A stretch of DNA of 64,000 bases, taken from Tomocerus qinae (lineage: Eukaryota; Arthropoda; Collembola; Entomobryomorpha; Tomoceridae). The first letter of the stretch is position 1, and every line of letters begins with the position of its first letter. The DNA lies in NCBI GenBank assembly GCA_020055645.1, contig CM034549.1, positions 4,526,001 through 4,590,000 of the forward strand, given 5' to 3'. Shown here piece by piece: positions 41,801 through 53,800 of the stretch. A program made the translations under genes and the position numbers. The notes under the pieces are model-generated. The model worked only from the letters and a program-made list of their open reading frames with translations, was not told the origin of the DNA and made no database searches.

Positions 41801-44800
41801 GGAATGAGTTCCTTATCACAATGCGGATCAACCAAAGTGTTTCTTAATGGATGGTGCTCTATCCAACTGATCCATGGCTACACTCCGTCATTTTCGACAA
41901 CCAACCTCAATGCATTCCAAAAACAAACTCCTCGACTTAAGTAAAGCAGGATTCTTTGTCAACCCAATTTATTGTGAATTGGATACTATAGTACTAACGT
42001 TACCAAATCTTGCAGTGTCTTTCTACTTACCTTCTTATTGTATTCTTAACTAAGTACTTATTAGTTGCATGGAATTCTAAGTGTACCGATAATGACACTA
42101 AAGTGTTTTAAATTGTTTTACTTACGTATAATATAATTCACTATTAAAAATGTATTAACTTATGGTACTTAAGTACCTAGCGTTATAAATTTTGTCTAAA
42201 TTAATTTTTGAGGTTTCTTCAACTTGGGGCGAATTTTTGTTTGATATCGTATTACATGATTAACACAGAATATAAACTTTAGGTCTAGTTCGTAATTGAT
42301 TTTGTTCGTAGTCAGTTTCATTTAGTCATTCTCGGGCAAGTATCTTTTGTATGTGTAATGTACAGCGTGTTAAACATTATTTACAAACTTCAAATGAGAT
42401 AGAAACTCACTCCCCTTCTGTTAATTACGGCTCAGGTTTCAAGTTTCTTTTGTTTGTGATGTGGATGTGACTGTGAGTGGATGTGCTATCTAAATATGAT
42501 CAAATTCCTTCGTGGTTTGGTTTCGACCGGCTTGTTAAAAGTGCATTCGGTCGGTCGGTGTGTATTACTCCCCACAAGGTAAACAAATGCAAATACAATC
42601 TCGACTCATCCCGTTTTACATTATTTGAGTGGGACCGTAGGAGGAGTGAGTGAGTACCTTTTCTAAAGGGATGGCATTGCCGAAAAAATTCTTGCTTACT
42701 AATTTTCTGGTTGTGTGGCTTGTCTGTTTTGGTATTCGTTTTGTTGTGTTGCCTGAAATGCGAAATAAAAGGCAGAACTTAGCATGTAATTTACTTTCCG
42801 CTTTTAATTAAAAAGAGCAGTACATCATGAAACGAATGGAGGCACGCAGCGAAAACCAAATCTAACCAAAGCCAACCATAGCAAATGAACTAAACTTAAG
42901 TCAAGTCACTTCCCCATTAGGCTTTATTTGTGTATGCGTTCCTCTAAGATTCCTCCACTGCAATTATTAATAGTGTTATGTAATCTGTGTAAGCATAGAG
43001 TAGATTTAATATAAACAAGAGGAAGTGAAGGATGAGATGAGACATGGTTTGGTTTAGCTTGTCTTGTCATGGTTCCACTTACATAAAATGCACTGAATAT
43101 GTGCATTCTAATATGTTGTCTTATGCTATGTTATTATGTAAGTTGCAAGATGAGTTCCCCTTCTAATATTATTGTACGCGTGTGTATTACGATATTACTT
43201 ATCTCGAGAAAGAATTATTCGCACGTGTTGTGTTCCACTGCATACACATAATATATAATTATGTATAAGGAATTTCTACCAAGTCCAAGAAAGTTGTCTA
43301 TGTGACGGAATGGATGGATTTCCTTGTGGATTGTGATGTGTGCGAGTGTCAAAGTCTCCCCTTGCTTTTTACGCCTTGTCAACATTTCCATTTTGAGACT
43401 TTAGACTATATTTAGGTCTGTGTTTTTACTCTTCTTTCAACCATCACACTATGCATAGTATACCTTTGGTGAGTGTAGTCGAATGCAAATGAAATGCGAC
43501 TGCACTACAGAAAGAGATTAAACAGACAGAGACTAACTAACGACAAGGCACTGCTATACGACAACAGTGGGACATGGTAGTTGAGACTGAACCGAGTTTA
43601 TGGAGGAAGGGATGTTGAAATGGTGGAGATGAGTTGAGTGAGACTCTTCTCCTCTCATCTCACTCACTTCTAACTCCAACTAACCAAATAACAAAGTAAC
43701 CCCATGCAAAGCACGAAACTCCACTTTTTTCTCCTAAACTTAACTAACTCTAAATGAAATCCAATGTAATGTGAGTAAGACAAGAGTCTCCACTTCCTTT
43801 CTTCCATTTCCTTCCTTTTCAAGAGCATTTCTTCCTAAAATGTAAACGATAAAATAAAACAAACTAAAATGCAATCCCAGAGAGATATCTTAAGTCTTGC
43901 TTTATCTCGTCTCTACTGTGTGATACTTGTCTTAAATACCAACTACGAATCTTCTACAGTGTTAGATACGATCTTATGAAATGTAGTGCACTATTTGTAA
44001 GACAGTCAAAGGGTTAATGTAAAAGGTCTGTGTTGACGTTATAAGTGAAACCATTGCGTTGCATCACATGCAATCCAAGTTTTTTCATCTACATATGATA
44101 TGCTTACTACGAGCTTACCGAGCTGACATACATAAACAGGATGTTTTTCTTCCTTCTTTTCTTTCATTCATTAGTCAAGCTTAAAAATGCATTCGCACCT
44201 TTCACTCTGTAATTGGTCTTGGCTAGATTTAAAAGTTTGGGGTGCGTTGCACAATTTTAATTTACTTTTGCTTCCAGACCACTTCACAGAAACAGAGAGC
44301 CGTTATCTAGTTAGGAGCTAAGCATCTGTGGACCCCATTACTATTATTGGGTGCTTCTATACTATCTCTTGATGAGATTCAGATGCAATGGCTGCATGTG
44401 TAGTTTCCTTTTCAATATGTGTACAAGAAGCAAAAAGATGCGTCGAGAAGTGTTTCGTCTTGACTTGAGCGTTTGTTAGTCTGTTCCTAATATGGAAGAA
44501 CCAGAGAAATGAGTTGGTTCGAGTGCCGAGGAATTACCAGAAGAAAAATGACGGAAAGGCACGGCAAGACCCAGCCGCACATTTTTCATAGATGAAGTGA
44601 GGAGATCCGCTTCAAGATATAATACAAATAAGAAAGAACGAATACAACTTCACTATTCCTTATTATACTGATTACTGCCTTAGCTACTACTGGCATAATT
44701 CAGAAGAGAATCTGGATGAGGGATATACTTAAGCATGAACAAAATATTATTTTTTACTATTTTACTGATCTGATATAAATATTGTAGTACATTCACATAC

Positions 44801-47800
44801 CGGGACATAACACACCTGTTAAAGTCGACTGGGTATTTGTAGTGGTAGAGGTAAGAAATATGAAAAGTGTTTAATTGAATATATCGTGTTTCTAATATCT
44901 TTCTTGTTTCATTTGTGTCGATAAATTTATCATCAGAGAAGTGAAGATGAAAAGCAGTAGATTATGAGAAGATAAAAATGTTTGAGATGAAGTCGACCTT
45001 CAGTTTTAAGTTTTTACATTTGAAATTTCTTGGTTACTCTGACTAGAGCTAATCTTTCCTATTTTGGTTTGGTCTACAGGGAGAATTTAATCTTCATACT
45101 TAGTTTTTCTTGTTTGTAGGAACCCAGTGAGTATTTATGTGGAAGCGAAGCGGATTTAATGTATCTCTGTAGGGTAATGTAGTGGAGTGGAGGAAGTAAA
45201 GGAAGAAAAAGTAGCAACGTGTCGTGTTTTCTTGTTTTGCTCAGGTTAAACTTTGTTAATTCTTCAGATTTTGGTTAGGGAAGGTGTTGCGTAGAAGATT
45301 CAGCTCTCTGGAGAGAAATAATACGTTTCCTAACGGTGAGAACGAAGTTGTTGAATCGAACTAGTAAAAAGCTACGCCTAGTTTTCGGATGACTTATGAG
45401 TAGAAATAAACTTGTGGCCTTATAGAGAAATATGACATTTGAAAATGTTAAGTCAGGAATAAGAAGTTATGGGAAGTGAACTGAACAAGACAAAAACAAA
45501 GAGGAAGAAAAACTTTGACTCACCAAGCAGAGCCAAAGTTAACACTGCTCCGTATAAAGCGCCCATTAAAGAGTCTTACGACGATATCGTGAACTAGACA
45601 CTTACAGATAGGAAAATATTACATATATGAATGTATTCTTTTATGTGTTGGCATTCCAGTTTTGACTCTGCAGATGCTAACTAACTCTAGAGATTCTTTT
45701 CGTGTCGAAGCATATGATTATAGAACGAGCCTTTCCTGTCCTGGCTTATGCTTTCCTCCACTGTTATCTTTGTACATGCTATGCACATTACGTCTAATTC
45801 CTCAGACATGGATAGGACAGGAGGAGAGATAAGTTTTAAAGTTTTGAAGTTTCAAATTGAATTAGATCCAAGTGCTGTCGTAAATTAGCCGTAAGCTCCG
45901 TTAGTGCCCGCCTGCTTTAAAGGATTTCCTTGTGTGATACCTTTCATGGGATTTTCCATATTTTATTTCGGGCGCAACTCCACTCTTCACTTCCCTCAAA
46001 TCATATATGCATTAACTAAGATGAATTCTCTATTTGCTATCGCTAATAATCACACTCTGCGAGTGACGATGCGAATACTTATCTAACTCCTAATAAGAAC
46101 TATCTAAATTTAATTCTATATATGGATATAGATATCTATAAAAGACTCTTCTGCATCAAACGATACATTTCAGATGCTATATTCGTTTTCATGTTAGTTA
46201 ACGTTCGTTTTGATGTTCATCTTCTGGAAGCTGTCTCTCTCCTTCATTTTGTCTTGTTGTTGTTGGTGGATGTTGACAGAGCCGACAAATTGCTTATGAA
46301 TGAGTTGAGAAAGCCATTTGTACATTGTGGCAATATAATCCTAATAGGATATTTCTCAAAGTTATTTTCAGGCAGACTACTTTTGGATTGCTTTCTTACC
46401 ATTCTGCAATGTCTTGTGGTTTCCTTTCCCTGGTGGCATCATAGCGGTGTATTTGTATTACAGACAGACAACGTTATCTACGAGGCAATGCGGCGAATCT
46501 TTGAGCTCGCCAAAAACACGTTAATTATATGTTATCCTTTCTATGAGGAAATGTTCATAGATAGCCTTCCCCTGTGCTTAGTGTAATTCAGAACATCGTA
46601 AATACTTTTGGGTAGTAATAATGCAATAAAACTTTGCTAAATACTAGATTTACGTTATGATTGACGAGCTGTGATTTTTAAGTTATTGCTCCTTGTCTCT
46701 CTACGTAACGGGAACCATTATACGTGGAAAAACAGAAAAGCTATTTTTATGACACGAATGTTTTTTCAAGGCAAGTAGGCAATTACTTCCAAATATGAAC
46801 ACGTGCATATTAAATGAAAAACATATTGCGACTGTCATTCTATGATTATTTTTGGTATAAAATAAAAACAATTAATTTTTTTATTATTGCAGGATCTGGA
46901 TACGAGACCTGTAGATCCATTCAGATTTTCCCAAGCGACACTGGAGGATACACAAGAAGACGAGTTAAATGCAATTCTAGGAGAATTGTCAGCTCTTCAG
47001 ATGAGTCTTGACAGAGAAATCAAACAGCCAAATCTTTTACAAGTACCCAGTGCTGGGAATGAAACCAAATCAACCGGAAACACTATCGTTAGCAATGACA
47101 ATGGTAAGACTGCTTTTTTACACTCTGAATTCTGAATAATAGAATATTAAACTTGCAAATTATTTGGAGTGCAAATACTTATAGCAATTTTTGAGACACA
47201 TCTTTAGCAAAGATGAATTTTGATCATTGATTCCTTAAAGCTAGAAGTACAATTTTCTACATCTTTTTTTGCTTTAGATTCATATGTTATGTTTTATTCT
47301 GTGGTTTGTTCTTGTCACTTTTCTGGTTTGCGATGAAATGCATTGCCGACGAGAACTACAGGGTATAAAGAATTTACAGTTGAATTCAATTCAAGTTCAT
47401 TCAGAAAATAGGAGATTTTACTACTATGGTTAGTGCGTATTGCGTTATTGAACTGGAAGTTGTCTATAAATTGATTATTCATACAAAAGTCAAAGGAGAG
47501 GCAGGAATGAAGCGATGTCAAAAGTCAAAGCAAAAAAGCTATGGGAGATTTGTTCGTCCAAGTCTAAACTAAGTCCGTCAGTCAACTTCTGTTATACGAT
47601 TTCAGTTTATGACTTGTAAGTCCAAGCAATCTCAAACTGTGTGTGTACTTTTTTTGGTTGTTGTACTGCTTTTTCTGCTCTCCCGTCCTCATCAGAGATA
47701 TTGTCTCGTCTACTATATCCACTCATGCATATTGGCCATATAATATTTATACTCTGTATATCCCAGGATTCTTCAACATTCCTTAGCATAGATATAAAGT

Positions 47801-50800
47801 AGTAAAACTGAGAATATGCTGACTGAGTGAGTAAGGTTATCACAACCAATCCAGATGTTATCTAACTTTGATCTTTGCCTCGTAGCAGTGCACGACGTCT
47901 GTACAACTTAAGGATATTGCCTTGTCTATGATGTAAATTACCGTTGAATTAATTTTATTGCTTTTCTTCCGTACTTATATAGAATGCCAGCAAGGATTTT
48001 AATAAGATGTTTTCTCTCATTGCGATTACCATTTGAATTTAACCGAAACGAAAGTTTATCATTCTTTCTATCTCTATTTGATTAAATCTTTCTTTTTGTT
48101 TTCTGATAATTGCTTACTCTACTCAATTTAAATGACTTGCATCTTGCATTGGTAAATATTTTCTTCCATGATGCACAATGCACAATTGCAGTATAAACAA
48201 ATCATTACTTACAATGAGTTTACAAGAAAAAGAGGACGATTCTCTATTTTTTGTTACCTTTTTATTTAGTATTTAAAGTTTTTCGACCTTGTGTATATAT
48301 TTCTTTCAATGTTACCTTCTGGTGTTTTGTTTTGTATGAGGAAAAGCTGACAAGGTTAATTTTTCGCAATGAAAAGGACATGATTGGGAAATAAAATGTA
48401 GTTTCCTACTGATTTACGGTATTTAGGATTTCAATAACCATACGTCAAATATTTTAAAACTTGGACCAATGTATAATATATATTCATGCTTTAATTAGGT
48501 TTCAAAACAGTTTGTTATGGAATAATGATTTATTTTATTTCTGGGAATTTTTATGATGTTATCAAAGGATGTATTTATGGGATGAATATAATTGATTTTC
48601 GTTTTGGATTTCAGGGGTGAGGACAGAAAGCCCTGACAATGACTCAGGCTTCTCGGACAATGCATCTTTACTGTCAAGTGGAAGTTCGTTATCAGCCAGC
48701 GGATCTAGTAGTGGGAGTAGCACTACAAGTTGCGGACTTAAGAACAATATTCCTCCCTCCTCAGTCTTACATGCCAATGAGGTAATTCTATCAGAAATTG
48801 TGTACTATGTATATCTATATTGACATAATTTTTGTCATAACTTTTTCTTTGACTTGTACATAATATTATTTGCAAGCAAAAGAGGTATCAATACTAACTT
48901 TACGGGAATCGAATGTTCTTTATTGATTTAATTGTGAATGGGGTTTTGGGTTTTATGCTTCATTATCATTTGCTAATTTAAAATTACGTTTTGCATAGAG
49001 GGTTGTTTCTAGACTTTCATATGTTTGATTTATTTTGGTTTTGGGTTCGTCTTGCTCTTCATTGCGTGCGACATGTAGTTAGCAGCTCTTGTTAACGCCC
49101 GTTTAGAGACTGATCGAAATGTAATTTCTGTAAGTAATCTTTCCAGTTTCGACTGTTGTCACCCCAAGTAAATGTCACCCAAAGAAATCTGCCTACCATT
49201 TCTGTTCAGCTATTATTATATGTAAAAAATTGTTTTGCTTTTGTGCTAATATCCTGTTTGTCACAACTATTAACATCAAAGAGCCAAGCTACCGGAAATT
49301 AAATAACTTGGAACACGCTCTATGTAAGACTCGAGACGTTGAGATACTAAATTACTCAAAGATCGAAATTTAAATATAGAAATACGCTGTCTTACAATGG
49401 CATTCGCTTTGCATTTCGTTAGCATATATCAAACAAGCTCTTGAAATTTTGGAAATTTCAATCAGTACTTAAGCACTTTCTTCTCGACAACAAAGTTACA
49501 GCAAATATTGTTTGGTTACAAGTTATTTAGATGGTATCATTCCCTGGTTTTTGTGATAAATGCCATCGTGCCTAAGCCTTGACAGTTCAATTGAACAGAA
49601 CTCAGTCCTATCTAATCCCGATTCCCAAAGGTAAAGAAAAGAAGAGAGCGTAAGTTTATTTCAGTTCAGAAAGATAGAGAAATTCAAAGAAAAGATTCTT
49701 TACTCTTCGGAGTTGTTTGAATTCAAACAATCAGATTCGAATGAAAATGAACTGAATCAGTGAGCGTGTTTTTCTTTTGAAGTCATGCAGATCGGGCTTA
49801 AAAGGGCTCAACTCTTTCTTTTTAAAGAAAAAATGACAATGCAGTTCATAATCAGCTCGCAATAGGTTAAGCAGGTCTTTGAACAATTCATAATCAAAGA
49901 AGCAAGAATGAATTCTGTCGATTATACTTTCTTGCGATAGCTTAATATTATGATTTACTTTTTCCTTGATCTTTCTGATAAAAACATCAAAGTTTATTCT
50001 ACTGCGTTGTGACGGAGAAGGATGTTCATCTTAGATTTTCTGAACAACAATAACAACTTGATTTCAGATATGCATATTCTCTCCGAGTTCTTTGTAAAGT
50101 CTTGCGTAAAACGTGTTCCAATGTTTATACATCGAATTCTGTCTTTTGAATAGGTTTAATTTAGACTTTTCTCATGCAAATTCTTGTATATGCTATTTCT
50201 ATGCTTGACTGTTTTCGTTTCTTTTGCACGCGCAAGTATTTGTTACTTAGCCTTGTATATGTCTTATCGAATTTTTATTTTGGTTTCCTCTTGTGAAGGA
50301 TAATATCAAAGCTATCTTATACATTAGATTGCTTCTTGCATATGAAATGTGGTGTAGGGTGAATGCTAATGCAAGATTAATGTTCACAATTTACAAATGT
50401 GCTGTGTTTTTTGTTGCAATTTTTATTATACAAGTTTAACTGTGATGTTAATGGAGAATAACAATTTAAGCATGTTGTCAATGTAAGTATAAACTTGTAT
50501 CTATCTGTATTAGTTGTTTGTGTAGTAATGTGTGTCCCTTAAGTGTATTTGTGAAAGAATTCGAGTATTTGTATCTGATGCATATAGTAGGATAATGTGA
50601 TTGAAGCGAAGCATGATTTGTGAGTCTAATTTGCTGGAAATGATTTAACAGGATGAGAAGGCGGAGAAGATTCGAGTGGCTTTGGCGAAGATGAGAGCGG
50701 CGAGTGTGACTCGGCTTTATGTAAAAGCCTTTTCAAAAGACGGGAGCAGTAAGGCGCTTATGGTTGAAGAGTCAATGTCATGCGGTCGTGTCTTGGCACT

Positions 50801-53800
50801 CCTGGCAGATAAGAATCATGTCCCATTGTCCCAAAAATGGGCACTGGTTGAGCACATACCACATCTACATATGGGTAAGCTTTTCTCCTTATTATCTCCT
50901 ACAAATCTCATTCTCTCCAATGCTTTCCATCTCATACTAGTATATGACGTGCTCAACGGATTGAGGTTTGCATTTTGCCGTGTTCCTATATCCGAAGAAT
51001 TACTAGACATTTGTATGACATCAGTATTAGGCAGTTAGCTCTATGTACTGCTCTATGTAGTAATAATGATATCATAGCCACTATAAATCTGCAGAAGGAT
51101 TCACTTTCATAAAAAGCGTAAACATTTGGGATGGGCTAGTGATTCTGGTTCTTTCAAGTTTAAATCCCAGATTAACACGTTTTCCTTTCGCTATGCGGTA
51201 TTCTCGCTGTGGGAAATTAAATGCACTCATTTCACTCGATCATGTCATTATGCAACAATATCTACTCTTTCGTCGTATTTTGTTAGAATAAAATTAGTGA
51301 GCGTGTAGATATTACTTCCACCAATATTACTGCTATTAGTATTGAGTAATATTGATGGAAATGTGTCTCCGAAGCCAAATAGTTTTAACCTACTAATTAA
51401 TGTATTATGAATATTTATGCAGAAAAGGGAAGTCATTTTGAGGATTTTTACTTCCCTAAAAACTAAGAATTTTAATTTTCCTAACAATAAAATTTTTACC
51501 TACCTAAGTTTCATCAAAACAGATTACTTTTGAAATTATAATTTTGAAATGTATATTGAATTACAATAGGAGTTAATAGATGTAAAAGGACATTGTAGAG
51601 AAGATGTAGAGAACCTCTATTTTGGAGTTGTGGACAATCAGGCTAGGCTAGGTTATATATTAAATGTAATTCAATTCAGTATGTTATGGAGTAAGGAGAC
51701 CTGTCATGAGTAAAATGTGTATGTAGTGCCTCATTGTTAATGACGATGATTTGTAACATTCAGAGATGTAACTATGTGAGGTTAATATATTATTGAAAGC
51801 TGTTTATAAGATTGATTATTAATTACATCGTTATATAAATGCAGAGAGGATTTACGAAGACCACGAGAACATGGTTGAGAATTTGTTGATGTGGACTCGG
51901 GACTCAAAGAACAAGATTTATTTTGTGGAGAGAGACGAGAAGTACGACATGTTTAACAATCCTCAGCGCTACTTTTTGGAGACGAGAATGGCACACGGCG
52001 GGGTGTGTATGGACGAGCACACAAAGAACGGACTCATTGAAGAGTTTTTCAATCATGGAGTTGGTGTTCCGGAAGTGGAGAGTCTCCTTTATCTCAAAGC
52101 GGAAGGGAAGAAAGCTTGGAAGAAGTTTCCCTTTGTGCTCCGTGCCTCGGGGATTTACTATTATCCCAAAGGAAGGAATCATGCCAACTCCTCCAAAGAT
52201 TTGGTTTGTCTTGCCACCATCGACCATAACCAACAGGTGCGTCTCAATTTTTGACTTCCTAACTTTCCTAATTTAACTCAAGTGTCTTACCTTTGCATTC
52301 CTTTGTCAAAAGTTCCTACTTCTCACTCGCGAATTATATCTCAGCGAGAGTACATTAAGACCACTTTGGAACAATTTCATTCTTAAATCTCCTCCACTTT
52401 TCTTTTTTAACGAAACTTTTTTCACATATCAGGTGCACTTTTAATGAGCCCTTTTGAAAGTTGTGAGTCAAATTACCCATTTCACACAATATAGTATGTT
52501 GGCTACAAAATGTTATGGCATTAGAAGTATGCTGCAATATATATAGATAAAAAGTGTATGGGCAGTAGAAAACTTTAGTAATGGAACCCTACGCTCAACT
52601 ATAAACGAATTTGATTTTTAATAGGCTTATCAAGGGATTGGCTGGAAGAAAAAGTTTAAATCTCCAACTGAATATGGATTCGTTTTGAAACCTGCTCGAC
52701 TGCAAGTGAAATCTCATCGACACATGAAATACTTGTGTGCTGAAGATCAGGAAACATTAAGACTCTGGATGGTCGGTCTCAGAATTGCTAAGGTATGTCA
52801 GATTTGGGACGTTTGTTTGAAATATAAATCTAAAAGATTTAATTAAGTGTGAAAAAACGATCATGAGTAATTATTTAAAGAGGTGCAAGCTAAAACATTG
52901 TAAAATAATAGAATCAATTTTACATTGGATGATGTGGTAAATGATTTTTCCTCGATACTTTACAGTATGGAAAACAGATGTGGGATAACTACCGCAGTTT
53001 AATGGAGGACTTAGCCCATGAAGATTTAGATCGGTTCGGGCGCAGCGTCTCATTGGCCTCTATGCCACAACAAATAACAAGTCAAATGGTAAAAAATGAA
53101 AGTCCAGCAAAAATCATACCCATTAGACAATTCTCTCAAGAGAGTATGCAAGTTCCTAATAACATTCACTCTGAAAATTCCATAGAACATTCGGTGAGTT
53201 ACTTATAATTAGCAATATTGCATTGAGTCATATTTGTGAGGATATGACTTTTGAGAGAAAATCGTATACTGATTAAATTGTCTATTTAGATGCCTCTGCC
53301 ACCACCTCCATCACGCGAAGAAGGTTTCGAGAGTGACTGCCCCGTCGGAGGCACAATAAAGCGAAAGCCTTCAACTGTACTTACTCCGAAAATCCCGTTG
53401 ACAATGAACACACGTTCTATTGTCGGGGACTACATAAACGTGAATGTCTCCAGTCCTGGAGAAGGAAGCATAGTAACTCTGCAGAGAAAACGAAGTCTGA
53501 GTGGAAATAGCTCTGCCTCATCGAACTCTTCAATCTCCTCTCAAATCCAAATCCAGTCACCTCCCCCGACGACAGTTACTCCTGCTCGAATACAATCGGG
53601 CCTTCAGGGAAAACCTCCACTCTCTTTGTCAACTCCAAGAAGTGCTCCTCCAAAGCCAGCGACTCTCGCGGAAGAGTCTGCAGATGTTCTGGACTATGAA
53701 AGCCTACCGCCGCCACCTCCAGAACTGTTAATGGGAGAAGCAGAGACACCGACGACTCCCGTATGTCCACCGCCGCCTCCTCCCCCACCCGCACTCTCAC

